In this document: piece after piece, positions 1 to 12,301 of the stretch
Layout of the letters: every line of letters starts with the position of its first letter
Position numbering within the stretch: the first letter of the stretch is position 1
NCBI GenBank assembly: GCA_017454905.1
Contig: JAFTCB010000025.1
Coordinates: 1-64,000, forward strand
Origin: Bacteroidales bacterium
GTDB lineage: Bacteria > Bacteroidota > Bacteroidia > Bacteroidales > UBA932
Direction: 5' to 3'
DNA: 64,000 nucleotides
Translations under genes and position numbers: made by a program
The notes under the pieces: model-generated
The model's database searches: none
What the model was told of the DNA's origin: nothing
Seen by the model: the letters and a program-made list of their open reading frames with translations, nothing else

Positions 1-2
1 AA

Positions 3-221
3 TTCTATTTCGCACGTCCGTACCACTCCTGGGAGCGGGGTGCAAACGAGAACACAAACGGGTTGATACGCCAGTACATCCCGAAAGGCACGGACTTCAG
101 CAAGCTGACTGATGAGATGCTTGCTGAGATTGAATGGAAACTGATCCACAGGCCCCGTAAGTCACTTGGTTACAGGACGCCTTTGGAATATTGTAAACAA
201 TTATTTAATTTTGACTTTTGA
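3..221 (+). mobile_element. IS30-family transposase, C-terminal end (partial)
   Basis: The reading frame runs in from the window edge and stops at 221, giving about 72 residues. It contains the block YFARPYHSWERGANENTNG followed by GLIRQYIPKGTDF, which is the conserved end of the DDE domain of IS30-type transposases. The ERGxNEN segment holds the last catalytic glutamate. The tail RPRKSLGYRTPLEYC is also typical of the family. Sequence just after the stop (221-250) is probably the right end of the element, but the other end is outside the window, so the inverted repeat cannot be checked. Whether the copy is intact is unknown. Confidence 0.85.
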
Positions 222-360
222 AGTGTGTTGCACTTCTAATTAGAATTCACCAATACGCAATTCCCCCTGAATAAGCAAACTCCCCTGCTTTATTCCAGGA
301 CAATGCGCTCTCACGAGGCCGACAACAGCCGTGACATGCAAGCCGCTGGTGGTCAACAAA

Positions 361-405
361 AACTGAAATCTCGGGCACCTCAAAATGGCACCCGAGATTT
401 CAGTT
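361..405. terminator. Perfect 15-bp inverted repeat, terminator-like
   Basis: The arms AACTGAAATCTCGGG (361-375) and CCCGAGATTTCAGTT (391-405) are perfect reverse complements separated by 15 nt. There is no clear T-tract on either side. It could be a bidirectional terminator between the IS and the minus-strand GH2 gene, or an element-associated structure. Confidence 0.5.
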
Positions 406-461
406 AATACTAATAATCAAGTACTTCCGCGCCACGGCAGCAATCGCCCATAAAAGCATCC

Positions 462-3497
<3,036 letters not shown>

Positions 3498-3590
3498 TTA
3501 TCGTTTTAGCTCCCCGAAGATACGAAAAAAAGGGACCGGGTGCAAATCTTGCGATCAGCACCCGGTCCGATAAATGGTTTTCCGTCCGGT

Positions 3591-4595
3591 TTAGCGGGCT
3601 TTGCCGTTGGAGCCGAGGACGTTCACGATCTTGTGGATGTACATCTTCTTCATCTCCTCGCGGGCCGGCTTGAGGTACTGGCGGGGATCGAAGTGGCTCG
3701 GGTTCTCGGCGAGGTGCTTGCGCACGGCGGCGGTCATCGCGAGACGGGAGTCGGAATCGATGTTGATCTTGCAGACGGCGCTCTTCGCGGCCTTGCGGAG
3801 CTGCTCCTCGGGAATACCGACGGCGTTCGGGAGCTGGCCGCCATACTGGTTGCACATGTCAACATACTCCTGCGGGACGGAAGAAGAGCCATGGAGAACG
3901 ATCGGGAAGCCCGGAAGCTTCTTCTCGATGGCTTTCAGCACGTCGAATGCGAGGGGCGGCGGGACGAGGCGGCCGGTCTGCGGGTCACGGGTGCACTGCT
4001 CAGGAGTGAACTTGTAGGCACCGTGGGAAGTACCGATGGAGATGGCCAGGGAGTCGCACTTGGTCTTCTTGACGAAGTCGATTACCTCCTCAGGCTTGGT
4101 GTAGTGGGAAACGGCGGAGGAAACCTCGTCCTCGACACCGGCGAGCACGCCGAGTTCGGCCTCGACGGTCACGTCATATTTGTGTGCGTAGTTGACCACC
4201 TTGCGGGTCAGCTTGACATTCTCCTCGTACGGCAGGGAGGAGGCGTCGATCATCACGGAAGAGAAACCGAAATCCACGCAGCTCTTGCAGAGCTCGTAGC
4301 TGTCGCCATGGTCGAGGTGAAGGACGATCTGGGGCTTCTTCCAACCCAGTTCTTTTGCATATTCGACAGCGCCCTGGGCCATGTAGCGGAGGAGCGTCTG
4401 GTTCGCATAATTGCGAGCGCCCTTGGAAACCTGGAGGATGACCGGGGACTTGGTCTCCGCGGCGGCCTGGATGATGGCCTGCAGCTGCTCCATGTTGTTG
4501 AAATTGAAAGCGGGGATGGCGTAACCGCCCTTGACGGCCTTGGCAAACATCTCACGGGTGTTCACAAGACCCAGTTCTTTAAAGGAAACCTTCAT
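3591..4595 (-). CDS. fbaA: Class II fructose-bisphosphate aldolase
   Basis: A 334-aa cytosolic zinc-dependent aldolase that interconverts fructose 1,6-bisphosphate with glyceraldehyde 3-phosphate and DHAP in glycolysis and gluconeogenesis. The zinc and phosphate sites are visible: LHLDHGDSYELC near residue 100, SVMIDASSLPYEEN, EAELGVLAG, and LHGSSSVPQEYVD. The sequence is collinear with class IIA enzymes of Bacteroidetes. It is transcribed divergently from gmk. A minus-strand TATTTTTG box lies at 4636-4643, about 40 nt before the start. Confidence 0.95.
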   Translation of the reverse strand: MKVSFKELGLVNTREMFAKAVKGGYAIPAFNFNNMEQLQAIIQAAAETKSPVILQVSKGARNYANQTLLRYMAQGAVEYAKELGWKKPQIVLHLDHGDSYELCKSCVDFGFSSVMIDASSLPYEENVKLTRKVVNYAHKYDVTVEAELGVLAGVEDEVSSAVSHYTKPEEVIDFVKKTKCDSLAISIGTSHGAYKFTPEQCTRDPQTGRLVPPPLAFDVLKAIEKKLPGFPIVLHGSSSVPQEYVDMCNQYGGQLPNAVGIPEEQLRKAAKSAVCKINIDSDSRLAMTAAVRKHLAENPSHFDPRQYLKPAREEMKKMYIHKIVNVLGSNGKAR

Positions 4596-4635
4596 AAAAA
4601 TAATATGATTTGTGACTAACTTTCAGTAAATCGTG

Positions 4636-4653
4636 CAAAAATAATTATTTTTG
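4636..4653. promoter_or_regulatory. Divergent promoter palindrome fbaA/gmk
   Basis: CAAAAATAATTATTTTTG is an 18-bp perfect palindrome. Each half is a TATTTTTG box matching the Bacteroidota -7 consensus TAnnTTTG: 4646-4653 on plus for gmk and 4636-4643 on minus for fbaA. The two -7 elements therefore abut and point away from each other. Confidence 0.65.
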
Positions 4654-4669
4654 TGGAAAAGTCCACATA

Positions 4670-5239
4670 ATGCAAGGCAAAGTCATCATCTTTTCTGCTC
4701 CGTCCGGCGCCGGAAAAAGCACCGTCGTGAATCATCTCCTGGGCATCCATCCCGAGTTCGAGTTCTCCATCTCAGCCACTTCCCGGGCCCCGCGCGGCAC
4801 CGAACAGGACGGCGTGGAATACTATTTCATCGATGCGGAGCGCTTCCGCGAACTGATCGCCGCAGATGCCTTCATCGAATACGAAGAAGTCTATCAGGAC
4901 CGCTTCTACGGCACCCTCAAGAGCGAAGTGGACCGCATCTGGGCCAAGGGCAACGTCATCATCTTCGACGTGGACGTCAAAGGCGGCGTCAACCTCAAGA
5001 AGTATTTCGGCGACGCGGCCCTGTCGGTGCTGATCATCCCACCCAGCATGGAAGTGCTGGAAGCCCGCCTGCGCGGCCGCGGGACCGACAGTGAAGAGGC
5101 CATCCGCGAGCGGCTGGCGAAAGCTGCCTGGGAGCTGGAATTCGCCGCCGGCAAATTCGACATCGACCTGGTCAATGACAAACTGGAGGACACTTTCGCC
5201 CAGTCGGAAGCCCTCGTAGATGCATTCCTATGCGCATAG
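4670..5239 (+). CDS. gmk: Guanylate kinase
   Basis: A 189-aa cytosolic kinase converting GMP to GDP with ATP. The P-loop SAPSGAGKSTVV is at residues 9-20, followed by the GMP-binding segment SATSRAPRGTEQDGVEYYF and the EYEEVYQDRFYG region. The length is that of bacterial Gmk. The ATG at 4670 lies 16 nt after a TATTTTTG -7 box. The gene overlaps the start of nadD by 10 nt, so the two are co-transcribed and probably translationally coupled. Confidence 0.95.
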   Translation: MQGKVIIFSAPSGAGKSTVVNHLLGIHPEFEFSISATSRAPRGTEQDGVEYYFIDAERFRELIAADAFIEYEEVYQDRFYGTLKSEVDRIWAKGNVIIFDVDVKGGVNLKKYFGDAALSVLIIPPSMEVLEARLRGRGTDSEEAIRERLAKAAWELEFAAGKFDIDLVNDKLEDTFAQSEALVDAFLCA

Positions 5240-5865
5240 CTGTCTACTCCGGTTCGTTCAACCCGCTCCACATCGGCCACCAGGCCATCATGGAGCGGCT
5301 TACCATGACCCGGGAGTTCGACTGGGTCTATCTGGTCATCTCGCCGCAGAACCCGCTCAAGGACCCTTCCAACGTTTTTTCCGCGGAGCGGCGCTACCGA
5401 GCGGCCATCGAAGCCGTCCGGCGCCATCCCGAACTGCATGTCTGGGTGGACAACATCGAGCTGGAAATGCCCGCCCCCACCTACACCATCAAGACCCTGG
5501 ACGCGCTCAAGGAGCGGGAGCCGGAGAATGATTTCACCCTGGTGATCGGTGCGGACAACCTGCAGAACATCCACCGCTGGCGGGATGCACCGCGCATCCT
5601 GGGCGAATACGGCGTGGCGGTCTATCCCCGCAAGGGCTACGACATGGACCAGCTCCGCAAGATGCTGCTCGAGGAGTGCCGCCACTTCCCCGTCCCCTAT
5701 GTGCTGGATGCTTCCCAGGGCGCCGCTCCGGGCAATGTCAGCCTGGAAGAGCTGGACCGCCTGTACAACATCCGCCTGATCGACGCCCCCATCGTGGACA
5801 TCTCTTCCACGCAGATCCGGGAAATGCAGGCCCGGGGCGAGGATGTCTCCATGTATCTGATGTAA
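5230..5865 (+). CDS. nadD: Nicotinate-nucleotide adenylyltransferase
   Basis: A 211-aa enzyme that adenylates nicotinate mononucleotide to deamido-NAD in NAD synthesis. The nucleotidyltransferase signature GSFNPLHIGH is at residues 8-17 and the second motif ISSTQIRE is near the C-terminus. The start overlaps the end of gmk. The gmk-nadD pair is common in Bacteroidales. Confidence 0.94.
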   Translation: MRIAVYSGSFNPLHIGHQAIMERLTMTREFDWVYLVISPQNPLKDPSNVFSAERRYRAAIEAVRRHPELHVWVDNIELEMPAPTYTIKTLDALKEREPENDFTLVIGADNLQNIHRWRDAPRILGEYGVAVYPRKGYDMDQLRKMLLEECRHFPVPYVLDASQGAAPGNVSLEELDRLYNIRLIDAPIVDISSTQIREMQARGEDVSMYLM

Positions 5866-5886
5866 AACCAATATCAACCGTTTCCC

Positions 5887-7386
5887 ATGAAAACCAAATT
5901 CTGCCTCATTCTCCTGCCCCTGCTGGCTGCATGCGCCCAGGACCCTGTCAGCTATTTCCCCGCCAGGAAGGCGGAGGGGGTCAATCCCGACACCCACCTG
6001 GTACTCACCTTCCCGGAGCCGCCCGTGCGCGGCGAGGCGGGCTTCATCCGCATCTTCGACGCCCGCAGCGGCGAATGCGTGGACAGCCTCGACCTGAGCC
6101 TGCCGGACGGCCTGACGCAGAGCCGCCAGTACGGCCCGGAATGCGACTATACGCCGGTCCCCTACGACTACAGCCGGGAGGTCGTCGCCACCAACAAGAA
6201 CACCCTCCCGGGCACGCCGTCCGGGGTCGCGGAGCCGACGCCGCGCGACATGCAGCTGACCATCATCGGCGGCTTCACGGACGGATTCCGCTTCCATCCG
6301 GTGATCATCCACGACAACACCGCCACCATCTACCTCCACAACAACCTGCTGGAGTACGGCCATGACTACTACGTGACCATCGACCCGGGCGCCATCGTGT
6401 GCGGTGAGTTCCAGGGCGTGAAGAAAGGCGCCTGGAAGTTCTCCACCAAGGCCGCCGGCCCCGCCGATCCCCGGCACCTGAGCGTCGCCGCCGACGGGAG
6501 CGCCGACTTCAGCACCGTCCAGGGCGCGCTGGATGCCGTCCCGGACTTCTGCAGCGACACCACCTGGATCACGGTCGCCCCCGGCGACTACGAGGAACTC
6601 GTCTATGCCCGCAACAAGAGCTGCGTCGTGATCCGCGGCGCCGGGATGGACGCCACCAAGGTCCACTACCCCAACAACGAGGTATTCAACCCGCACCCGC
6701 TCCGGGTCAAGACCAACGAATGGCCGGGCACCTTCCCCTCCCGCCGTGCGGCCTTCGCGCTGGACAACTGCCATGACATCATCCTCGAGGACATCTGCAT
6801 CGCCACCGACCTGTTCGGCCAGGCCGAGGGCCTGCTGCTGAACGGCGAGCGCATCGCGATGTACCGCGTGCGCATCATCGGCTCCGGAGACGCCCTCCAG
6901 GCCAACGGCACCGTCTACATGCAGGACAGCGAACTGATCGGCGACGGAGACACGATCCTCGGCCGCGGCAGCCTGTTCGCCCTGCACAGCAAGTTCTACA
7001 ACCACGGCGGTCCCTTCTCCTGGGTGCGCAATGTCAAGCCGGCCCACGGAGATGTCTTCGTGGAATGCCACTTCGAAGGTCTCCCCGACCGTCCCGCCGA
7101 CTACGGCCGGACCAACACCAACCACGGCACCGCCTATCCGGATGCCGAGTTCGTGGTCATCGACTGCACCACGCGGCATTTCAACCCGCAGGGCTGGAGC
7201 GCCATCGGCGAGAAGAGTTCCACCATGCTGGAATTCAATACGCGCGACGCCGACACGGGCCAGCCCGTGGATGTATCGAAGCGGCACAAGTACTCCCGCC
7301 AGCTGGATGCCCGGAAAGATGCGGCGCTGATCGCGAAATACCGGGATCCGGCATTCGTCCTCAACAGGTGGAATCCGAAACGATAA
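5887..7386 (+). CDS. CE8-like pectinesterase lipoprotein
   Basis: A 499-aa lipoprotein (lipobox LLAAC, residues 13-17). Residues about 25-190 form an Ig-like domain (Big_5 type, TFPEPPVRGEAGFIRIFD). From about 195 there is a right-handed beta-helix of pectin methylesterase type, starting SVAADGSADFSTVQGALDAVP and PGDYEELVY. The two catalytic aspartates of CE8 appear kept in GSGDAL and GDGDTILG. The canonical QDTLY glutamine is replaced (GDALQ), and I do not see the usual LGRPW arginine motif. It is therefore a divergent member, and activity on methylated pectin is inferred. It is followed after 4 nt by the tandem esterase and then the PL4 lyase, which supports a role in pectin breakdown. Confidence 0.8.
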   Translation: MKTKFCLILLPLLAACAQDPVSYFPARKAEGVNPDTHLVLTFPEPPVRGEAGFIRIFDARSGECVDSLDLSLPDGLTQSRQYGPECDYTPVPYDYSREVVATNKNTLPGTPSGVAEPTPRDMQLTIIGGFTDGFRFHPVIIHDNTATIYLHNNLLEYGHDYYVTIDPGAIVCGEFQGVKKGAWKFSTKAAGPADPRHLSVAADGSADFSTVQGALDAVPDFCSDTTWITVAPGDYEELVYARNKSCVVIRGAGMDATKVHYPNNEVFNPHPLRVKTNEWPGTFPSRRAAFALDNCHDIILEDICIATDLFGQAEGLLLNGERIAMYRVRIIGSGDALQANGTVYMQDSELIGDGDTILGRGSLFALHSKFYNHGGPFSWVRNVKPAHGDVFVECHFEGLPDRPADYGRTNTNHGTAYPDAEFVVIDCTTRHFNPQGWSAIGEKSSTMLEFNTRDADTGQPVDVSKRHKYSRQLDARKDAALIAKYRDPAFVLNRWNPKR

Positions 7387-7390
7387 ACCG

Positions 7391-9736
7391 ATGAAACGTT
7401 TGGCCCTGTTGATCGTGCCCGCCCTGCTCGCGGGCACGATGGCTTCCGCCGATGCCGACGGGGGCTACCTGCAGTGGATGCAGGAGCATCTGCCGGAGTG
7501 CCCGGAATTCGATGCCTGGCAGCAGCAGAGCGGCGCCCTTCCCCCGGATTTCGACGCCCTTCCCCGGACCAACCTGCTGCCCGAATCCCGGGTGTTCCTG
7601 GACGGAACGCCCGTGGTCACGGACGCCGACTGGGAACGGCGCCGGGCCGAGATCCTGGACCTGTTCATCCGCTACGAATGGGGCACGATGCCTCCCAAAC
7701 CCGCCATCTCGCGGGTGGAGACCCTGGAAGAAAGCGAATCGGACGGCATCCGGTCCCGGACCGTCCGCCTGTGGTTCGGTCCGGAAGACCGGGGCAGCGT
7801 CCGCGCGAGCGTCAGCATCCCGGCCGGGCAGCCCGGGCAGCGCTTCCCCGTCCTGCTGTCTCCCCAGCTCGGCGGAGCGGGCAACCTCCTGCTGCAGCGG
7901 GGATGGATCAGCGCCGGCTATGCCGGCAATGATTTCATGGATGACGGCGCCGCGCTCCGGGAGCTGTACCCGGAATATACTTTCTCGGCGCTCACGCGCC
8001 GGGCCTGGCTGGTCAGCCTCGTGCTGGACTGGCTCTGCACCCTGCCGGAGGTCCATCCGGAACAGATCGCCATGTACGGCTATTCCCGTGACGGCAAGAT
8101 GGCGGCCATCGCCGCCGCGACGGACAGCCGCATCTCCGCCCTCGTGGCCGGGAGCACCGGCGTGGGCGGATTCGTCCCCTGGCGCTATGCCTCGGAACGC
8201 GGCGGCGGAGAGAGTATCGAGAGCACCACGCGGATGTTCCCGGACTGGTTCCTGCCGGGCTTGCGCTTCTTCTGCGGCCGGGAAGACCGGCTGCCGGTGG
8301 ATGCCAACCTGCTGCTGGACCTGATCGCTCCCCGCGCCGTGCTGATGAAATGGGGGCTCAACGACGAAGTCGCCAACGGTTGGGCACAGGAGCGCGTTTA
8401 TGAAGCTTCGCTTCCCACCTATGCCCGCTACGGGGCGCAGGACCAGCTCAGCCTGCTGCGCGTCCCGGGCTTCCACGGCGGCAATGACATGGCCGCGTGC
8501 CTGGATTTCCTGGATATCCGCTTCGGGCGCAGCGCGCGCAAATGGGACTACCAGCCTCTGTTCAACTGGGATTGGGAAGCCTGGCGGCGGAAATCCGGCG
8601 AGCGGCTGTCGCCGGCGGACTGGCCGGTCCGCAAGCCGGAAGAACCCATTTCCCGCGACAAGCGGTCGTGGGAGCAGCGCCGTCCCGCCCTGCTCGCCGC
8701 CATCCGGCAGATCCTGGGCACGGCTCCCGCCGCCCTGCCTGCCGCGGCACCGCGTTTCCCCGGCCGGCCGCAACCCGGACCGCTGGAGTCCCTGCAAGGG
8801 AAATACGATCCCGGCCAGCTGGCGCCGGACGTCCCCGCCTGGGTAATCGGCCGCGGCATCCCGGAATTCGGCTGGCTGGCCTCGGACAACGAAGGGATGG
8901 CGTCCAAGCGCCTCCGTTTCGGGCCGGACGGCATCCGCGCCGACCTGTATTATCCGGCGGACACCCCGGAAGGCACCCGGCTGCCGGTCGTCATCTGGCT
9001 GCACGGATACCATTTCCCCCTGGGATACATGTGGGTCTACCATACCGACACGCACCCCATCCCGGCGCTGGTCAAGGAAGGCTTCGCCGTGCTGGCTTTC
9101 GACCAGAGCGGCTTCGGCTCCCGCTGCGGCGAGTATGCCCCCTTCTATGAGCGCTACCCGGAGTGGTCCCGCCTGGGGCGGATGGTCACCGACGTGCAGG
9201 ATGCAGTCACCGCACTGCTGCAGGAGCCGCTCGCGGATCCGAACCGGATCAGTCTGCTGGGCTTCGCGCTGGGCGGCACCGTCGGCCTGTACAGCGCCGC
9301 ACTGGACACCCGCATCCGCAATGTCGTGTCCGTCTGCGGCTTCACGCCGATGCGCAGCGATACCTGCCGGGACGGCCTGTCCGGCCTGACGCGCTACAGC
9401 CATCTGCACAACCTGGCACCCCGCCTGGGTCTGTTCGCCGGAGAAGAAGCGCGCCTGCCCTATGATTTCGAGGAACTGATCGCGCTGACGGCCCCGCGGG
9501 GCGTGCTGGTCATCCAGCCCGCCCGCGACCGCGACGCCGACCCCGCGGCGGTCCGCAGGGCCGTGCAGCATGCTGCAGCCGCCTATGCCTGGGCAGGAGC
9601 GTCCTGCCGGATCGGCGACAGCCTCACCGGCCCGGCCGGCGCCCCGACCCGGCTGGAACTCCGGGAGCCCGACGATTACGGCCGCTTGACGCTGGAAATG
9701 CAGATCCCGATGATCGACTGGCTGAAAAAGCATTGA
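7391..9736 (+). CDS. Two-domain alpha/beta-hydrolase esterase (CE15-like plus degenerate second domain)
   Basis: A 781-aa secreted protein (signal peptide MKRLALLIVPALLAGTMASA). The first half resembles glucuronoyl or acetyl-xylan esterases of CE15 type, with nucleophile Ser232 in YGYSRDGK, an acidic segment LMKWGLNDEVANG and the histidine VPGFHGGND. The second half, from about residue 510, is another alpha/beta-hydrolase fold (VVIWLHGYHFPLGY, FDQSGFGSRCGEY). Its nucleophile elbow reads GFALGG, with Ala626 where a serine is expected, so it is probably not a classical serine esterase. It lies 4 nt after the CE8-like gene, in one operon. A role in removing ester groups from plant cell-wall glycans is inferred. 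Confidence 0.78.
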   Translation: MKRLALLIVPALLAGTMASADADGGYLQWMQEHLPECPEFDAWQQQSGALPPDFDALPRTNLLPESRVFLDGTPVVTDADWERRRAEILDLFIRYEWGTMPPKPAISRVETLEESESDGIRSRTVRLWFGPEDRGSVRASVSIPAGQPGQRFPVLLSPQLGGAGNLLLQRGWISAGYAGNDFMDDGAALRELYPEYTFSALTRRAWLVSLVLDWLCTLPEVHPEQIAMYGYSRDGKMAAIAAATDSRISALVAGSTGVGGFVPWRYASERGGGESIESTTRMFPDWFLPGLRFFCGREDRLPVDANLLLDLIAPRAVLMKWGLNDEVANGWAQERVYEASLPTYARYGAQDQLSLLRVPGFHGGNDMAACLDFLDIRFGRSARKWDYQPLFNWDWEAWRRKSGERLSPADWPVRKPEEPISRDKRSWEQRRPALLAAIRQILGTAPAALPAAAPRFPGRPQPGPLESLQGKYDPGQLAPDVPAWVIGRGIPEFGWLASDNEGMASKRLRFGPDGIRADLYYPADTPEGTRLPVVIWLHGYHFPLGYMWVYHTDTHPIPALVKEGFAVLAFDQSGFGSRCGEYAPFYERYPEWSRLGRMVTDVQDAVTALLQEPLADPNRISLLGFALGGTVGLYSAALDTRIRNVVSVCGFTPMRSDTCRDGLSGLTRYSHLHNLAPRLGLFAGEEARLPYDFEELIALTAPRGVLVIQPARDRDADPAAVRRAVQHAAAAYAWAGASCRIGDSLTGPAGAPTRLELREPDDYGRLTLEMQIPMIDWLKKH

Positions 9737-9801
9737 CCCGCATCGTTTTTTTAATGAAAATCCGTATCTTGGCAAAAGATTAACCGTTAGCACCCCACCC
9801 G

Positions 9802-11727
9802 ATGAAAAAATCGTTTTTCCGTCCCGCCGCGGCATTGTTGCTTCTCACCGCCGGACTCTTCACCGCATGCACCCGTGGAAACGTCTCGCTCTCCGAGGAC
9901 GAGCAGACCTATACCCTGGACAACGGCATCGTCTGCGCGGTCGTGGCCAAAGCCTCTGGAGACCTCGTCTCCCTGCAATACAAAGGCCGCGAAATGCTCG
10001 CGGTGCGCATGGATGCCGAGGGCCGTCCGGACCTGGTCCTGGACCCGCCGGGAGCCAACCCGAACGGGCTCAACCCCGGGATGACGGACCACCAGTACGG
10101 ATTCTGGTCCCATGATGCGATGGGGCCGCGCGGCACGGGCGACGCCATCGCCACGGTGACCATCAACCCGACCCGCAACCGCAGGATGCGCGCCGAGGTC
10201 TCCGTCAAGGGCTATTCCAAGGGGCGCAAGATGGGGACCGGTCCCGGCTCTACGCAGGACGGCCAGTTCGCCTCCGACATCGAGATCCGCTACGCGGTCG
10301 AAGACGGGGCCGCCAAGGTCTACACCTACTGCATCTTCACGCATCCGGACAACTATCCCGCCTCCGCCATCGGCGAGGCGCGGTTCTGCGCCAAACTCGC
10401 TCCCATTTTCGACTGGATGAGCGTGGACAAGGCGGTGGACTTCCACTATCCCAAGGACCATTTCGCCGGCGACAAATATGTCTATACCGCCGTGCAGTCC
10501 GTGAACCCGGCTTTCGGCTGGTCCAGCACGACCGAGGAGATCGGCTGCTTCCTGCTCAACCCCTCCATGGAGTACATGAGCGGCGGTCCCACCAAGGTGG
10601 AATTCATGGGCCACAGGGACACCAATGAAGCGGCGGCGCCCTGCATCCTCAACTACTGGCGCAGCAGCCACTACGGCGGAGCGACGGTCCAGGTGGAACA
10701 GGGAGAATTCTGGGAGAAGGTCATCGGCCCCTTCGTCCTCTATCTCAATGAAGGCGGCAACCACGCGGACCTCTATGCGGACGCCCGCGCCGAAGCCGCC
10801 CGTGAAGCCGGGAAATGGCCTTACAGCTGGGTGGACAGCCCCGCATACGCCAAGAAGGACGCGCGAAGCACCGTCACCGGACGGCTCCAGCTCGACGATC
10901 CCGCCGGCCCGGACGGGCTGAAGAACCTGAAAGTCGGCCTGGCCGCACCGGATGAATGCTGGCAGAAAGACGCCAAGCACTACCAGTTCTGGGCCGACGG
11001 CGCCGAGAACGGCAGTTTCTCCATCCCCCATGTCCGGCCCGGTCGCTATACGCTCTATGCCTTTGCCGACGGCATCCTGGGAGAGTTCGTCTGTAAGGAC
11101 ATCGAAGTCCCGGCCGGAGGCAGCCTGGACCTGGGGCGGCTTGCGTGGAAGCCCCGTCGCGAAGGGCGTCCGGTCTTCGAGATCGGCCTCCCCAACCGCA
11201 ACGGCTCCGAATTCGCGCTGGGCGGAGAATTCCGCAATCCGGAAGTGGTCCTGCTCTATGCGCAGAGTTTCCCGGGTGACGTCACGTACACCGTCGGCGA
11301 GAGCGACTACCGATCCGCCTGGCCGTATCTGCATGTCCCGCACAGGACCACGGCCGACGTGAAAGTCCTGCCGTTCTTCGGTCTGAAAGGGGAAGGACGC
11401 GCGACGCCTTACAAGATCCGTTTCCAGATGGACAAGGCTCCCGGTGCCGGATCCCGGGCGACGCTCCGGTTTGCGATCTGCGGGACGGCCGCCCAGGACC
11501 TGTATGTAGCCGTCAACGGTCTCCGGGCCGGTTCGGTGCCCCTACAGCAAACCCGCGACGGGGTCATCACCCGCCACGGGTCACATGGAATCTGGTATGA
11601 GACGGAATTCGCTTTCGATGCCCGCAAATTGCACAAGGGATGGAACGAGCTCACGCTCACGCTCCCGGCAGGTCCGCTGAATTCCGGTATCCTCTATGAC
11701 TATCTCCGGCTGGAACTGGCCGAATGA
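9802..11727 (+). CDS. PL4-like rhamnogalacturonan lyase lipoprotein
   Basis: A 641-aa lipoprotein (LFTAC lipobox). The order matches fungal and bacterial PL4 lyases: an N-terminal catalytic beta-sandwich beginning YTLDNGIVCAVVAKASGDLVS, a FnIII-like middle domain (GRLQLDDPAGPDGLKN to YTLYAFADGILGEF, about 350-440), and a C-terminal carbohydrate-binding-like beta-sandwich (FEIGLPNRNGSEF onward). Such enzymes cleave the rhamnose-galacturonate backbone of RG-I by beta-elimination. A weak -7 box (TATCTTGG) lies at about 9766-9773. It ends 12 nt before the convergent YhcH gene. Confidence 0.82.
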   Translation: MKKSFFRPAAALLLLTAGLFTACTRGNVSLSEDEQTYTLDNGIVCAVVAKASGDLVSLQYKGREMLAVRMDAEGRPDLVLDPPGANPNGLNPGMTDHQYGFWSHDAMGPRGTGDAIATVTINPTRNRRMRAEVSVKGYSKGRKMGTGPGSTQDGQFASDIEIRYAVEDGAAKVYTYCIFTHPDNYPASAIGEARFCAKLAPIFDWMSVDKAVDFHYPKDHFAGDKYVYTAVQSVNPAFGWSSTTEEIGCFLLNPSMEYMSGGPTKVEFMGHRDTNEAAAPCILNYWRSSHYGGATVQVEQGEFWEKVIGPFVLYLNEGGNHADLYADARAEAAREAGKWPYSWVDSPAYAKKDARSTVTGRLQLDDPAGPDGLKNLKVGLAAPDECWQKDAKHYQFWADGAENGSFSIPHVRPGRYTLYAFADGILGEFVCKDIEVPAGGSLDLGRLAWKPRREGRPVFEIGLPNRNGSEFALGGEFRNPEVVLLYAQSFPGDVTYTVGESDYRSAWPYLHVPHRTTADVKVLPFFGLKGEGRATPYKIRFQMDKAPGAGSRATLRFAICGTAAQDLYVAVNGLRAGSVPLQQTRDGVITRHGSHGIWYETEFAFDARKLHKGWNELTLTLPAGPLNSGILYDYLRLELAE

Positions 11728-11739
11728 TTCCTCCTCCCC

Positions 11740-12279
11740 TCAGGGACGGACGTAAGGGAGCTTGACGATCAGTTTGTGGATCGGGGCCCGGTTGCCGTCC
11801 GGAGCCAGCATCGGCTGGTGCGCGTCGGACGGGAAGAGGATGATGTATTTGCCCGGGGTCAGGACGACCGGGGTGAACTCGGAAGCGGACTGATAATACT
11901 CCACATCCTTGGCCTCGTTGTAGGCACTGACCAGGCCGGTCATCTTTTCGGGACGGGCCACGTTGACCAGTTCGCTGCCCTCCACGATATAAAAGAGGTC
12001 AATGCCCTGGTGATGGTCTTCGAAATTCATCTGCAGCCGGGTGCTGTCGATCTGCACCTTGGCGTAGGTCTTTTCGGTGATTTCGTAACGGCCCGCAGGA
12101 AGCTCGCGGGAAGCGGGATCCGCCAGCCAGGCGAAAGCGGCATCCCATTCGGCCTGGTTGAGCCGGTACTGTTCAGCATAGACATCGCGGTCGACGGTGG
12201 CGTCGGCCTCATTCCACAGGTAGGTCTTGGGAGCGCAGGCACACAAGGCCAGCAGGAGCAGGATCGATAACTTTTTCAT
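11740..12279 (-). CDS. YhcH/YjgK/YiaL (DUF386) family lipoprotein
   Basis: A 179-aa protein with a lipoprotein signal (LLLLALCACAP). The body is the YhcH/YjgK/EbgC cupin-like domain, recognisable from FEDHHQGIDLFYIVEGSE and TPGKYIILFPSDAHQP, which carry the histidines and acidic residues of its metal site. Family members accompany sugar-acid and galactoside catabolism genes, often as anomerase-like helpers. The exact reaction here is unknown. A minus-strand TAATTTTG box sits at 12297-12304, overlapping the end of fabZ. Confidence 0.8.
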   Translation of the reverse strand: MKKLSILLLLALCACAPKTYLWNEADATVDRDVYAEQYRLNQAEWDAAFAWLADPASRELPAGRYEITEKTYAKVQIDSTRLQMNFEDHHQGIDLFYIVEGSELVNVARPEKMTGLVSAYNEAKDVEYYQSASEFTPVVLTPGKYIILFPSDAHQPMLAPDGNRAPIHKLIVKLPYVRP

Positions 12280-12301
12280 TGTATTGCAGTTTTCTGCAAA
12301 A

